Source: Methyloceanibacter sp. (GTDB lineage: Bacteria > Pseudomonadota > Alphaproteobacteria > Rhizobiales > Methyloligellaceae). Taken from it: 53,965 nt of DNA. Position 1 is the stretch's first letter, and each line of letters opens with the position of its first letter. The DNA lies in contig JASJEH010000006.1 of NCBI GenBank assembly GCA_030064755.1, positions 1-53,965 of the forward strand, read 5' to 3'. The notes under the pieces were generated by a model. That model was not told where the DNA came from, ran no database searches, and was given only the letters and a program-made list of their open reading frames with translations. Positions 35,180 through 44,551 of the stretch are shown here, one piece after another. The translations under genes were made by a program, and so were the position numbers.

Positions 35180-36597
35180 GCCCCGGCCCCCGCGAGAGGC
35201 GTCTCGGCCGGGGCATGGTCGACGATGAATCTCGTGACCGTCTCAAAGTCCGCAGGCAGATCCGTGCAGCGCTCTTCGCTACCGAGCTTCAAGGTCAGAC
35301 GTTCGGGCTGCGCCGGCGCAATGCCGATGGCGCGCTGGACGGCGTCGGGGAACTTCGCCGCGTGTGCCGTCGACAGGACGACCATGGGCGTGCGGCCGAA
35401 TTCAGGTTCTTGCCGGGCCGCGGCGATGCCGACGGCTGTGTGTGGGTCGACCACCATGCCTGTCTCTTCGAATACTCCCCGTATGGTCATCTGCGTCACT
35501 TCTTCTCCCACAGAATGGGCACCAAAAAGATCGCAGAGTTGCCCAAACTCACCTTGGCTTAGCGAGAACGAACCCAGAGCGCGTAGGTCGCCCATCAAGT
35601 CCCGGACCCTGGACGCATCCCGTCCCGCAAGCTCGAACAGAAGGCGTTCGAAGTTGCTGGCAAGCTGGATGTCCATGCTGGGACTTGAGGTCGCGATCAC
35701 ACCTTGCGGCTCGTAGGTCCCCGAGGCCAGTGCGCGCGGAAGACTGTCATTGAGGTTCGTGGCGATAACGAGGCGCTGGACCGGAAGCCCCATCGCACGG
35801 GCTGCGTAACCTGCGAAAATATCACCGAAATTTCCGGTCGGTACCGAGAAGGCCACGGGCCGGTGAGGCGCCCCGAGCGCGACAGCCGAGGTAAAGTAGT
35901 AGCCGATCTGCGCGAGAATCCGGGCGAAGTTGATCGAGTTGATCCCGGTCAGGCGGAGCCGCGCGCTCAGGTCCTGATCCCCGAACATGGCCTTCACGAT
36001 CGCTTGGCAGTCGTCGAAGGTACCCTCAATCGCGATGTTGTGGATATTGGCCTCGGTCGCCGTCGTCATTTGCCGGCGCTGGACTTCGCTCACCCGTCCC
36101 TTGGGGTGTAGGATGAAGACATCGATGGCGTCGAGACCCCGAAAAGCCTCGATCGCCGCAGCGCCGGTATCGCCCGAGGTCGCCCCAACCACAGTGGCCC
36201 GCTGTCCGCGCCGCTTCAGCGCCCGGTTCATGAAGCGAGACACCACCTGCATGGCCAAGTCCTTGAAGGCCAGCGTCGGGCCGTGAAAAAGCTCCAACAC
36301 AAAGCTGTTAGGACCGATTTGGACGAGCGGTGCAACGGCAGGATGATGAAAGCCGTCATAAGCCTCAGAGAGCACCTCCTCTAGGTCCTCTCGGCATGGA
36401 TCGCCCTCAAGGAAGGGCGCCATGATCCGGTAGGCCGCATCTGCGTAATCGAGCCCGGCAAGGTCGGCGATCTCGTCCTGCGAGAACTGAGGCCAAGTCT
36501 CGGGCATAAACAAGCCGCCATCCGCCGCAAGCGCAGCCAGCAGCGCACCCTCAAAAGAGAGCGCCGGCGCAGACCCGCGCGTTGAAACGAACTTCAA
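35176..36597 (-). CDS. thrC: Threonine synthase, 473 aa
   Basis: Converts O-phosphohomoserine to threonine with pyridoxal phosphate. The PLP Lys is Lys112 in GPTLAFKDLAMQ; SGDTGAAAIEAFRG and SVPTGNFGDIFAGY bind the phosphate groups. The long form with MKFVSTRG at the N-terminus is the gram-negative type. It follows surf1 after an 85-base gap in which no gene or clear signal is seen. Partner thrB is at 26216. Confidence 0.97.
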   Translation of the reverse strand: MKFVSTRGSAPALSFEGALLAALAADGGLFMPETWPQFSQDEIADLAGLDYADAAYRIMAPFLEGDPCREDLEEVLSEAYDGFHHPAVAPLVQIGPNSFVLELFHGPTLAFKDLAMQVVSRFMNRALKRRGQRATVVGATSGDTGAAAIEAFRGLDAIDVFILHPKGRVSEVQRRQMTTATEANIHNIAIEGTFDDCQAIVKAMFGDQDLSARLRLTGINSINFARILAQIGYYFTSAVALGAPHRPVAFSVPTGNFGDIFAGYAARAMGLPVQRLVIATNLNDSLPRALASGTYEPQGVIATSSPSMDIQLASNFERLLFELAGRDASRVRDLMGDLRALGSFSLSQGEFGQLCDLFGAHSVGEEVTQMTIRGVFEETGMVVDPHTAVGIAAARQEPEFGRTPMVVLSTAHAAKFPDAVQRAIGIAPAQPERLTLKLGSEERCTDLPADFETVTRFIVDHAPAETPLAGAGA

Positions 36598-36682
36598 AAT
36601 GAGCCTCCCACCAGAATTCTTGGACTTTTTGGCAGACCCTAGCCGTCGGAGCCCGGCCTCGCAATAAGGCGCGCCAGTACAG

Positions 36683-37411
36683 TTAAGGCCGCCGGCCGGT
36701 CAGGACGCTCCAGACATAGGACACGTAGACAATCAGTAGACAGGCCGCCAACAAAAACCACGTCACGGCGTATTCCAAGTGTTTGTTGGGGAGATCGAGC
36801 CTCGTTTGACCGCCCACTGGCCAGCCACCCGGCACGTCTCCCGCCTCCGCATCCAGGAAGAAGGGAAGGACCTCCACCGTCGCTTCTGGGAACATCGAGC
36901 GGGTCATGCCGCCAAGGTCCCGCGTGAACCATTGGTTGGCCGCCACATCGTTGTCTGGCGAGAACATGTTTGGCTTCTCGCTGGTTCGCACGAGCCCTGT
37001 AACCGTCACGACATCCTGGAGTTGGCCCTCACTCCGGGTTTCCGGATCCTTCCGGTCGTCCGGCACAAAACCGCGGTCGACGAGAACCACGCTTCCCGAG
37101 GCCGTTTCAAGCGGCGTAATGACATGCCAACCGGGCTGGCCATCCTTCGAGATCGAATAGAGATAGCGCTCCAAGTTGTTGTGGTAGCGCCCCTCGACAG
37201 CGACTCTTAGATAATTGGGGTCGCGCCCTTGCTCGGTGATCTCCATGGCGCGTTCCAGCTCCATGGGTTTGCGCCCGATGCGCGTCTCAATGCGCTGTAT
37301 GATGCCCTGCTTCCACTCAAGCCGCTGGAGTTGCCACTGGCCGAGCCAAATCAGGATGGCAAATCCGACCAGCGCGGCCACAGAGAGCCTGATGAGTGCT
37401 GGAGTTGTCAT
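36683..37411 (-). CDS. SURF1 family cytochrome oxidase assembly protein, 242 aa
   Basis: Needed for heme a insertion into subunit I of cytochrome c oxidase. Two membrane helices flank a periplasmic domain (about 9-25 and 213-233). Family motifs are LGQWQLQRLEWK at the first helix, PGWHVITPLE, VLVDRGFVP and NKHLEYAVTWF before the last helix. It lies nine bases after the DUF983 gene in the cox cluster. Confidence 0.93.
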   Translation of the reverse strand: MTTPALIRLSVAALVGFAILIWLGQWQLQRLEWKQGIIQRIETRIGRKPMELERAMEITEQGRDPNYLRVAVEGRYHNNLERYLYSISKDGQPGWHVITPLETASGSVVLVDRGFVPDDRKDPETRSEGQLQDVVTVTGLVRTSEKPNMFSPDNDVAANQWFTRDLGGMTRSMFPEATVEVLPFFLDAEAGDVPGGWPVGGQTRLDLPNKHLEYAVTWFLLAACLLIVYVSYVWSVLTGRRP

Positions 37412-37420
37412 GGCCGACGG

Positions 37421-37828
37421 CTAGCGATCCGAAACCAACTTACCTTCTTCGGCCTTGTTCCGGAACTGGAGCGCGATCAGAACGCCCTTGAAGCTACGAA
37501 GCAGAAGAAGTGGAAGAACAAGCGCCGCCGCACCCCAAGCCAGAGCATGAACCCAATACGGCGGCTGGTAGACGGCTTCGACATAGAGTGCCGCGCCAAC
37601 GATAATGAAGCCCGTGAACAGCATCACAAAGATAGCCGGTCCATCGCCGGAGTCAGCGAAGTCGAAGTTAAGCCCACAAACGTTGCAGGCGGGCGCCAGC
37701 GCGAGATAGCCATCGAACATTCTGCCTTTGCGGCAGGCCGGGCAGCGTCCAAGAACCCCAGTCAAAACTGTCGCGCCGACGGTCGCGTTCGCTGGACCAT
37801 TCGCATTGGCGCTGTGTGACTTGCTCAT
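37421..37828 (-). CDS. DUF983 membrane protein, 135 aa
   Basis: A small cox-cluster protein of unknown function. Four Cys (29, 32, 48, 51) form a zinc-ribbon-like CPAC...CNVC pair, followed by two membrane helices (about 68-88 and 95-113). DUF983 genes nearly always sit between coxC and surf1 in alphaproteobacteria, so a role in oxidase assembly, perhaps metal-related, is likely but unproven. It is separated from coxC by a strong hairpin. Confidence 0.9.
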   Translation of the reverse strand: MSKSHSANANGPANATVGATVLTGVLGRCPACRKGRMFDGYLALAPACNVCGLNFDFADSGDGPAIFVMLFTGFIIVGAALYVEAVYQPPYWVHALAWGAAALVLPLLLLRSFKGVLIALQFRNKAEEGKLVSDR

Positions 37829-37864
37829 CTGCGACCTCTGGCTATCAACTGACCAGAATAGAAA

Positions 37865-37886
37865 GGGGCGGTCGCAGGACCGCCCC
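37865..37886 (-). terminator. Hairpin terminator or attenuator between coxC and DUF983
   Basis: A perfect 9-bp stem (GGGGCGGTC and GACCGCCCC) with a four-base loop lies 27 bases after the coxC stop. On the minus strand it is followed by TTTCTATT, a weak T tract. It probably lowers or ends transcription from the structural oxidase genes into DUF983-surf1-thrC. Termination strength cannot be judged from sequence. Confidence 0.65.
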
Positions 37887-37912
37887 CATTCAAATGCCGG
37901 TTGGTCCCGCCA

Positions 37913-38800
37913 CTAGTGCCCGGGATTTGCTCCTGCGCCCCAAATGTAGATGGAGCAGAAAAGGAACAGCCAGACAACATCGACAAAATGCCAATACCAG
38001 GCCGCGGCCTCGAAACCGAAGTGCTTGTGCGGCGTGAAGTGTCCCGCCAGCGCGCGGAACAGACAGACCAGCAAGAAGATCGTGCCCACGATCACGTGGA
38101 AGCCGTGGAAGCCGGTCGCCATGTAGAAGGTCGAACCATAGATGTGGTTCGCGAAGCCAAAGCCCGCGTGCGTGTACTCGTAAATCTGCAGGAACGTGAA
38201 GAACGCGCCGAGAACCACGGTGCAGGTCAGGCCCCAGATAAGGCCCTTGCGATCGTCATGCAGCATGGCGTGGTGCGCCCAGGTCGCCGTCGTGCCCGAC
38301 AGCAGCAAGACCAGCGTATTGACCCACGGCAGACCCCAGGGATCGAATGTGTACCCGAAGTAACCGAGCCCAGGAACATCGGTTTCGGCGCTTGGTACCG
38401 GCGGCCACTGACCACCCGTGACCGCTGTCCGAGCATAGGTAACGGCATCGTCGGGGAACAGGGCCACGTCGAAGTAAGCCCAGAACCACGCAACGAAGAA
38501 CATCACCTCCGAGGCGATGAACAGGATCATCCCGTAGCGGAAGTGGAGCTGCACCACTGGCGATTGGTGACCTTCGGCCTCTTCCTTGATGACGTCGCGC
38601 CACCAGCCGAACATCGTGATGGTCACGATGACAAGGCCCGGAACGATGTACCAAAGTTGCGGGTCACCCGCTTTCTTGCCCATGAAATACATGAGCAAGC
38701 CAATGGCCAACACCAAGCCACCGATCGACCCGACTAGCGGCCACGGACTCGGGTTGAGTAGATGGTAGTCATGTTGCGGTTTTGCGTGGGCCTGGGCCAT
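37913..38800 (-). CDS. coxC: Cytochrome c oxidase subunit III, 295 aa
   Basis: The seven-helix third subunit of the aa3 oxidase, which protects subunit I from turnover inactivation. Visible features are HDYHLLNPSPWPLVGS at the N-terminus, FIASEVMFFVAWFWAYF in helix III, GFHGFHVIVGTIFL and AAWYWHFVDVVWLFLF at the C-terminus, all typical. The ATG at 38800 is chosen because an AGGAAGGGG-like ribosome-binding site precedes it; eight more codons upstream are open. Located 60 bases after ctaG. Confidence 0.97.
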   Translation of the reverse strand: MAQAHAKPQHDYHLLNPSPWPLVGSIGGLVLAIGLLMYFMGKKAGDPQLWYIVPGLVIVTITMFGWWRDVIKEEAEGHQSPVVQLHFRYGMILFIASEVMFFVAWFWAYFDVALFPDDAVTYARTAVTGGQWPPVPSAETDVPGLGYFGYTFDPWGLPWVNTLVLLLSGTTATWAHHAMLHDDRKGLIWGLTCTVVLGAFFTFLQIYEYTHAGFGFANHIYGSTFYMATGFHGFHVIVGTIFLLVCLFRALAGHFTPHKHFGFEAAAWYWHFVDVVWLFLFCSIYIWGAGANPGH

Positions 38801-38860
38801 CTTGAGTTCCCCTTCCTCCCCCAATCGATTATCTGGCGCACCTCATTTGCGCCGCGTCGC

Positions 38861-39466
38861 TTACGATCCCGACGCCCCATCCCCCGGTGCGGTAGCGACA
38901 TCCGACGGGTCGTCGCTCCGGTAGAAAGTATAGGACAGCGTAATCTCCTCGATGTTCTTCGTACTATCGTCTTCGACGATCTTAGGATCGACAAAGAACG
39001 TAACGGGCATCTCAATGCTCTGCCCAGCAGCGAGCGTCTGCTGCTTGAAGCAGAAGCATTCAATCTTCGTGAAATAGCGCCCGACGGCCTTCGGCGCCAC
39101 GTTGAAGCCAGCGGTCCCGCCGACAGGCTTATCCGTCGTGTTTTGTGCCTTGAAGAAAACCAGTGCCGACTCGCCGATTCGGACATCAACGGAGCGCAAT
39201 TCCGACTTGAAGTCCCACGGCAGTTCCTTATCCACATTCGTGTCAAATCGGACCTTGATCGTCCGCTCGAGAACCGTGTCGGGCGCGGCTTCGGCCACTT
39301 GCGGCGTCCCACCAAAGCCAGTCACTTGGCAGAACATGCGATAGAGCGGTACGGCCGCGAAGGATAGCCCGACCATACCGGCCACGACGCCAGCCAAAGC
39401 GAGCCCCACAAGTGCGCGATTGTCGCGAGGTTCTCGTGGCTGTGGACTGGTATCGCTCTTATGCAT
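38861..39466 (-). CDS. ctaG: Cytochrome c oxidase assembly protein CtaG (Cox11), 201 aa
   Basis: Delivers copper to the CuB site of subunit I. One N-terminal membrane helix (about 19-40, ending VPLYRMFCQVTG) leads to a periplasmic domain with the copper-binding CFCF motif (137-140) in KIECFCFKQQTL; the Cys46 of MFCQ is also conserved. The last residues are low-complexity. The ATG at 39466 is favoured, with GAGCGAGG upstream; 34 more open codons upstream overlap coxF in another frame. Confidence 0.95.
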   Translation of the reverse strand: MHKSDTSPQPREPRDNRALVGLALAGVVAGMVGLSFAAVPLYRMFCQVTGFGGTPQVAEAAPDTVLERTIKVRFDTNVDKELPWDFKSELRSVDVRIGESALVFFKAQNTTDKPVGGTAGFNVAPKAVGRYFTKIECFCFKQQTLAAGQSIEMPVTFFVDPKIVEDDSTKNIEEITLSYTFYRSDDPSDVATAPGDGASGS

Positions 39467-39483
39467 GACGTGCAGGACCTCGC

Positions 39484-39627
39484 TCAGATCTGCCGGACGG
39501 CGACGTTTCCGCCAAGCCGGACAAGGGTGACGATAAAGAACAGCACAACGAGTATCGCGAGGGTCCAAGCGATTGCCAGAGACCTTCTGCGTTGGCGGCG
39601 TTTGCGTTCGGCTTCAGCATTTTCCAT
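39484..39627 (-). CDS. CoxF-like small membrane protein, 47 aa
   Basis: Found by reading between ctaB and ctaG: a 47-codon gene whose ATG overlaps the ctaB stop (ATGA) and whose stop lies 17 bases before ctaG. It encodes a highly basic N-terminus (residues 8-15 nearly all Arg/Lys/Gln) and one membrane helix (about 17-36). Alphaproteobacterial cox operons often carry such a tiny gene here, called coxF; its function is unknown. The tight spacing strongly supports that it is translated. Confidence 0.8.
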   Translation of the reverse strand: MENAEAERKRRQRRRSLAIAWTLAILVVLFFIVTLVRLGGNVAVRQI

Positions 39628-40595
39628 CACAACGTCCAGATGCGCGGTAGCACACCATCATCCACCCCAAAGCCATGCTCAACGAGCAAGGCCGCAAACA
39701 GCACAAACAGATAAAGGATCGAATAGGCGAAGAGATTCTTTGCGGCGCGTTCGGCCGCAGCCCCTTCCCGCTCCCGATAGCACTCGTAGGCGAGCACCAA
39801 GAAGAACGCCCCGAAGACCGCTGCCACCAACGTGTAGAGCATTCCGCCGAAGCCCATCAAGGAGGGCACCATGCCAAGTGGCACCAGGAGAACGCTATAG
39901 ATTAGAATCTGCCGGCGCGTCTCGTCGGGCCCGTGAGTGACGGGCAACATCGGAACGCCAGCGCGCTTGTAGTCTTCGTTGCGGATCAACGCCAAGGCCC
40001 AGAAATGAGGCGGCGTCCACATAAAGATGATGAGGAACAGCACGAACGACTCAAGGCTAACCGTCCCGGTGGCCGCAGCCCACCCGACCATGGGCGGCAA
40101 CGCCCCCGCTGCACCGCCGATGACGATGTTCTGGGGCGTCGAGCGCTTCAGCCACATCGTATAGACGAAGACATAGAAGCCGATCGTGAAAGCCAAAAGC
40201 CCTGCGGCTACCCAATTCACCATCAGGCCGAGACAAATCACGGAGCCGATACCGAGGACCGAACCGAAAGCCAACGCCTCACGAGGCGTGAGTGCGCCCT
40301 GCGGCAAAGGTCGCGACGCCGTGCGCGCCATGCGAGCGTCGATGTCAGCGTCGTACCACATATTCAAGGCACCCGACGCGCCCGCTCCCACCGCGATGCA
40401 GAGCAGCGCAGCGATCGCGAGAACGGGATGCATGGACACAGGGGCCACGACCAAGCCAACAAGAGCCGTAAAAACCACGAGGAACATGACACGCGGCTTA
40501 AGCAGCGCCGCATAGTCGGCGATGTCGCCCCCAAGGTTGTTCCCAAGGGCGACATCCAACGTGGCTCGTGTCGTTTCGACGCTCGCGTCTGTCAT
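39627..40595 (-). CDS. ctaB: Protoheme IX farnesyltransferase (heme O synthase), 322 aa
   Basis: A UbiA-family membrane prenyltransferase that makes heme O. The prenyl diphosphate-binding motif NMWYDADID (78-86) and the loop [11 protein letters not shown] are intact; [10 protein letters not shown] opens the first helix, and nine membrane helices follow. The product is used directly by bo3 oxidase (cyo genes at 48245) and, after CtaA, as heme A in aa3 oxidase (ctaA is not in the window). No separate cyoE accompanies the cyo operon here. Confidence 0.97.
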   Translation of the reverse strand: MTDASVETTRATLDVALGNNLGGDIADYAALLKPRVMFLVVFTALVGLVVAPVSMHPVLAIAALLCIAVGAGASGALNMWYDADIDARMARTASRPLPQGALTPREALAFGSVLGIGSVICLGLMVNWVAAGLLAFTIGFYVFVYTMWLKRSTPQNIVIGGAAGALPPMVGWAAATGTVSLESFVLFLIIFMWTPPHFWALALIRNEDYKRAGVPMLPVTHGPDETRRQILIYSVLLVPLGMVPSLMGFGGMLYTLVAAVFGAFFLVLAYECYREREGAAAERAAKNLFAYSILYLFVLFAALLVEHGFGVDDGVLPRIWTL

Positions 40596-40637
40596 CAGCC
40601 TATCCGCTCCGGCGCTGCGTTGTGGCGCTCCAAGTCA

Positions 40638-42248
40638 CTATTTGATGCGCGGCAGCGTATCGAAGGTGTGGAATGGCGGCGGAGAAGGCAGCGTCCATTC
40701 CAGCGTTGTGGCACCGGGACCCCAAGGATTGGCCGCGGCCTTCTCCTTGCGGGAGAACTGGACGAACAAGCCAATGAAGAAGATTACAAAGCCTGCCATG
40801 GCAAGGTACGCACCAAGCGAGGAGACCAAGTTCCAGCCGGCATAGGCATCTGGATAGTCCGCATAGCGGCGCGGCATGCCTGCAAGACCGAGGAAGTGCT
40901 GCGGGAAGAACGCCAGGTTGGCCCCGATGAACATGGTCCAGAAGTGCAGCTTGCCCCAGAATTCGGAGTACATGTAGCCATACATTTTCGGCGACCAGTA
41001 GTACCAGCCCGCGAATAGGGAGAAGACCGCGCCGAGCGACAGCACATAATGGAAGTGGGCCACCACGTAGTACGTATCGTGGAAGGACCGATCGACACCG
41101 GCATTCGATAGCATCACGCCCGTCACGCCACCAACGGTGAACAGAAAGATGAAGCCGAGTGACCAAAGCATCGGCGTCTTGAACGAGATCGAACCGCCCC
41201 ACATGGTCGCAATCCACGAGAAGATCTTCACGCCCGTCGGTACGGCGATCACCATCGTGGCAAACACGAAGTAGGCCTGCGTGTTCACATCGAGACCCGC
41301 CGCGTACATGTGATGCGCCCAGACCACGAAGCCAATGACGCCGATCGCCACCATGGCGTAAGCCATGCCGAGATAGCCGAACACGGGCTTCTTGGAGAAC
41401 GTGGCGACGATCTGACTGACCATGCCGAAGCCGGGCAGGATCATGATGTAAACTTCCGGATGGCCGAAGAACCAGAACAGGTGCTGCCAAAGAAGTGGGT
41501 CGCCGCCACGCGCCGAGTCAAAGAACGCAGTGCCGAAATTGCGATCCGTCAGCAGCATGGTGATCGCGCCAGCCAGGACCGGCAACGACAGCAGCAGCAA
41601 GAAGGCCGTAACCAGGATCGACCAAACGAACAGCGGCATCTTGTGCAGGGTCATGCCAGGCGCGCGCATGTTCATAATAGTGGTGATGAAGTTGATCGCG
41701 CCCAGAATTGACGATGCGCCCCCAAGGTGAAGCGCCAAGATGGCGAAGTCGACGGCAATGCCGGGCGAGCCGCTCGTCGATAGCGGCGCGTAAATCGTCC
41801 AGCCTGCACCGGCCCCGGTCGCTCCAGGGGCGCCTGGCATAAACAGCGAGGCGACCAAGAGCACAAACGCCATGGCCAGCAGCCAGAACGAGATGTTGTT
41901 CATGCGCGGGAAGGCCATGTCCGGCGCCCCGATCATCAACGGCACCATCCAGTTGCCGAAGGCGCCCATTGTGGCCGGCATGACCGCGAAGAACACCATA
42001 ATGAGCCCGTGCGCCGTGACGAACACGTTGTACATCTCCGGGTTTCCGAAGATCTGCAGACCAGGCTCCATGAGCTCGGCGCGCATAGCCATGGAGAGAA
42101 GGGCGCCGACAACGCCGCCAACAAGCGACAGGATCAGATAAAGTGTGCCGATGTCCTTGTGGTTCGTCGAGAAGAGCCAGCGCCGCAAACCATGCGGGTG
42201 ATCGTCGTGATCGTGGTGGGCAGCTTCTGCCTGGGCATTGTTCGCCAT
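40638..42248 (-). CDS. coxA: Cytochrome c oxidase subunit I (aa3-type), 536 aa
   Basis: The catalytic subunit. Heme a ligands include His80 ([10 protein letters not shown]) and His400; heme a3 ligand His398 (VAHFHYV). CuB ligands are His263, His312 and His313; Tyr267 in [11 protein letters not shown] is cross-linked to His263. The K-channel Lys341 is in PTGVKIFSW. Twelve membrane helices are expected. The His-rich N-terminus ([10 protein letters not shown]) is common in alphaproteobacteria. Start ATG at 42248, 73 bases after coxB. Confidence 0.98.
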   Translation of the reverse strand: MANNAQAEAAHHDHDDHPHGLRRWLFSTNHKDIGTLYLILSLVGGVVGALLSMAMRAELMEPGLQIFGNPEMYNVFVTAHGLIMVFFAVMPATMGAFGNWMVPLMIGAPDMAFPRMNNISFWLLAMAFVLLVASLFMPGAPGATGAGAGWTIYAPLSTSGSPGIAVDFAILALHLGGASSILGAINFITTIMNMRAPGMTLHKMPLFVWSILVTAFLLLLSLPVLAGAITMLLTDRNFGTAFFDSARGGDPLLWQHLFWFFGHPEVYIMILPGFGMVSQIVATFSKKPVFGYLGMAYAMVAIGVIGFVVWAHHMYAAGLDVNTQAYFVFATMVIAVPTGVKIFSWIATMWGGSISFKTPMLWSLGFIFLFTVGGVTGVMLSNAGVDRSFHDTYYVVAHFHYVLSLGAVFSLFAGWYYWSPKMYGYMYSEFWGKLHFWTMFIGANLAFFPQHFLGLAGMPRRYADYPDAYAGWNLVSSLGAYLAMAGFVIFFIGLFVQFSRKEKAAANPWGPGATTLEWTLPSPPPFHTFDTLPRIK

Positions 42249-42321
42249 TACCGTCTTCCCCTGTCGTCCTCTTGTGTTTGTGTCCGGCCGTCAGGCCGCA
42301 TGTTGATCAGCGCGCAGACCG

Positions 42322-43155
42322 CTAGTCGCGCACCGATGCCAGCTTGTCCTTCGCGTTGATCGAGGCTGTTTTTTTGCCCGCAACCCAGGCGTCATACTCT
42401 TCTTGGGAGACAACGCGCACGGCTATCGGCATGAAGGCATGGTTGCGTCCGCAGAGCTCAGAGCACTGACCATAGAACCAACCTTCTTTCTCCGCGCGGA
42501 ACCAGGTCTGCTGAAGACGCCCCGGCACGGCGTCGAGCTTGACGCCGAACGACGGCACAGCCCAGTCGTGTATAACGTCATTTGATTTCAGGCTGACAAC
42601 AACGTTCGCGCCGACAGGAACGACGACCTCATTGTCGACTGCCAGCAGTCGAGGTTGACCCGGCTTCAGCTGGTCGTCGGGCACCATGATCGAATTGAAG
42701 CTGATGTCCTCGTCCGGGTAATCGTAGATCCAGTACCACTGAGCGCCCGTTGCAGTGATGGACACATCCGCTTTCGGGAAATCGTACTGCGCGAACAACA
42801 GCCGAAACGAGGGGATCGCGATAGCAACCAGAATGAAGATCGGGATCACGGTCCAGGCGACTTCCAGCAGTGTGTTGTGGGAGTTGCGCGAGGGTTCCGG
42901 GTTGCTCTTCTCGTTGAAGCGGACCATGACGTAGATCATGAGGCCCAAGACGAACAACGTAATCGCGATAATGATTACGTTGACGTAGTTATGGAAATCG
43001 TTGATCTGGGCCATGATCGGTGTCGTGGCTTCCTGGAAGCCAAGCTGCCACGGATGAGGCTGCCCCAGCGGCAGGTCTTCAGCGAGCGCCGAACCACTGG
43101 CGCCGAACCCCGCGAGCGCGGCAAGAACCATCAATGCACGATGCAACATCCCCAT
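42322..43155 (-). CDS. coxB: Cytochrome c oxidase subunit II, 277 aa
   Basis: Accepts electrons from cytochrome c. A signal peptide (about 1-25), two membrane helices (about 55-78 and 97-117) and a cupredoxin domain follow in order. All CuA ligands are present: His196, Cys231, Glu233, Cys235, His239 and Met242 (QCSELCGRNHAFM). It is the first gene of the cox cluster; the promoter should lie in the A+T-rich segment upstream (43156-43678). Confidence 0.98.
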   Translation of the reverse strand: MGMLHRALMVLAALAGFGASGSALAEDLPLGQPHPWQLGFQEATTPIMAQINDFHNYVNVIIIAITLFVLGLMIYVMVRFNEKSNPEPSRNSHNTLLEVAWTVIPIFILVAIAIPSFRLLFAQYDFPKADVSITATGAQWYWIYDYPDEDISFNSIMVPDDQLKPGQPRLLAVDNEVVVPVGANVVVSLKSNDVIHDWAVPSFGVKLDAVPGRLQQTWFRAEKEGWFYGQCSELCGRNHAFMPIAVRVVSQEEYDAWVAGKKTASINAKDKLASVRD

Positions 43156-43678
43156 CCCAGAACTCCCAAGCCCTGCTCTGCTACCGCGCCGTCATGGCCG
43201 GCGTCAGAGCGCAATTGTCACCGAACGCGGGCAGGTTAACCCGGCGCCCACAGTCGCGTTGGCGGCGCAAACAAGCCTTCGCAGAGTACTGGCGTCGCCC
43301 CCGCAGAAACGTGTTTCTTAGCCGACCCAGCATAGCCGCAAAGCCAGCACTTATTGTTTATATTTTAAAAACATAAAGGGTATTCATTGGCAACAGTCAT
43401 GATTCAGTTTTCAGTTGCGACATGGCGCACTTGCCCAACAACAGCGCTTGGAGGTTGATGCCGCGGCGCGGGGCTCGGACGAAGTCCAAGTCCGCTGACC
43501 CACGTCAAAATGCCCGCGATAGACTTGGTCGAAATTTGGCCCTATTGCGGGGCGAATGGCCTTGTTGTCCCGTTCGCCGTTGCGCGAAGGCCGCGCTTCA
43601 TGAGTCGTGTCGGCAGGGCCGTACCCCGGCGATCGGATGCAAGGAAGGCCACTTCGCTCCATGCTCACCCCATTTCCA
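43156..43678. other. Divergent intergenic region between coxB and ialB
   Basis: Over 500 bases without a convincing gene; the short open frames are mutually overlapping and unrecognised. Around 43348-43380 there is a distinctly A+T-rich stretch (TTTATATTTTAAAAACATAAA) in otherwise GC-rich DNA, likely to hold the cox and/or ialB promoters. TTGCCA on the minus strand lies near it, but no well-spaced -10 could be assigned. No terminator or RNA gene was recognised. Confidence 0.45.
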
Positions 43679-44263
43679 ATGGCTTGCCCCCCTTACACAC
43701 GTTCTCATTGCTCCATCCGCCCTGGTCTGAGACTTATGGCCGCGGTCGCAGCCGCGTTTGTCCTCCTAGTTGCGAGCGCAACGCTGGTTCGCGCTCAGGA
43801 GGCGGACGCTGCTCCAACTCCGGCGGGCCCTTCGGCAGTGCTGCGGGGAACCTACGGCGCCTGGCAGCTCTATTGCAGAACGCCCCCCGGCGCGCGGGAA
43901 GAGAAGTGTGCAATCGTCCAGATGGTGACGGACGAGGAACGGCCGAATGTCGGCTTGAACGTGCAGCTCTTCAAATCCATCGGAGCCGACACCAACATGA
44001 TGCGCGTCGTGGCGCCGCTCGGGATATTCCTCCCGAGAGGTCTCGGGATGAAAATCGACGGAGAGGATGTGGGCAATGTGCCTTACATCAAATGCGGGAA
44101 GACATCTGGTTGCATCGCCGAGTTTGAACTGCAGAACGAGGTCGTGACCAAGCTGAAATCGGGTCAGAGCGCGCTGCTGATTATCTTCCCGACCGTTGAA
44201 GAAGGAATTGGGATTCCTGTCTCGCTGGAGGGATTCACCAAAGCTTTCGGGACACTCAAATAG
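43679..44263 (+). CDS. Invasion-associated locus B (IalB) family protein, 194 aa
   Basis: A periplasmic protein of the IalB family, widespread in Hyphomicrobiales and first linked to erythrocyte entry in Bartonella. Signal peptide about 1-39 (cleavage after LVRA), then GAWQLYCRT, EEKCAIVQM, the short strand motif GMKIDG and IKCGKTSGCIAEFEL; the four Cys probably form two disulfides. The start is uncertain: 43679 gives a basic n-region, while ATG at 43736 begins inside the hydrophobic core. Followed by a hairpin terminator. Its role in a free-living bacterium is unknown. Confidence 0.87.
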   Translation: MACPPYTRSHCSIRPGLRLMAAVAAAFVLLVASATLVRAQEADAAPTPAGPSAVLRGTYGAWQLYCRTPPGAREEKCAIVQMVTDEERPNVGLNVQLFKSIGADTNMMRVVAPLGIFLPRGLGMKIDGEDVGNVPYIKCGKTSGCIAEFELQNEVVTKLKSGQSALLIIFPTVEEGIGIPVSLEGFTKAFGTLK

Positions 44264-44265
44264 CA

Positions 44266-44313
44266 AATCGGCGGCAGAAAAGGAGAAATCCGCCGCCGAT
44301 TCGTCCGTCTTTT
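44266..44313 (+). terminator. Rho-independent terminator after ialB
   Basis: AATCGGCGGC (44266-44275) pairs perfectly with GCCGCCGATT (44292-44301) around a 16-base A-rich loop, and CGTCCGTCTTTT follows. It begins two bases after the ialB stop. The loop is long, but the stem and T run make termination plausible. The remaining ~240 bases to the Old Yellow Enzyme gene hold no recognised feature. Confidence 0.65.
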
Positions 44314-44551
44314 GGGGGACGGAAAGCGCCAGCAAACCGTGCAGGGTTCAGAATGTGGCGCGACTTGGCGGAGTATATGGCGCAGCCCGCCGGTCGTTCA
44401 AGTGGCCGCACTCCCAGACGATCGCTAGGTAACGAATTGTGTACTGGTTGATTTTCGTAACCTGCGCCCTTACGTCAAGCAAGCACTGCTCGCCCGCGTT
44501 CAGGGCCGGCGGCACTCGACATCACGCGGCGTACCAGGAGGCTGACCGACC

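Noticed and set aside
37901-38737. A 278-codon plus-strand frame opposite coxC
   Set aside because: coxC is unmistakable; the other frame is a shadow rich in Arg, His and Asp.
39933-41018. A 361-codon plus-strand frame opposite ctaB and coxA
   Set aside because: Both minus-strand genes are certain by family motifs; the plus frame spans two genes and has no recognisable domain.
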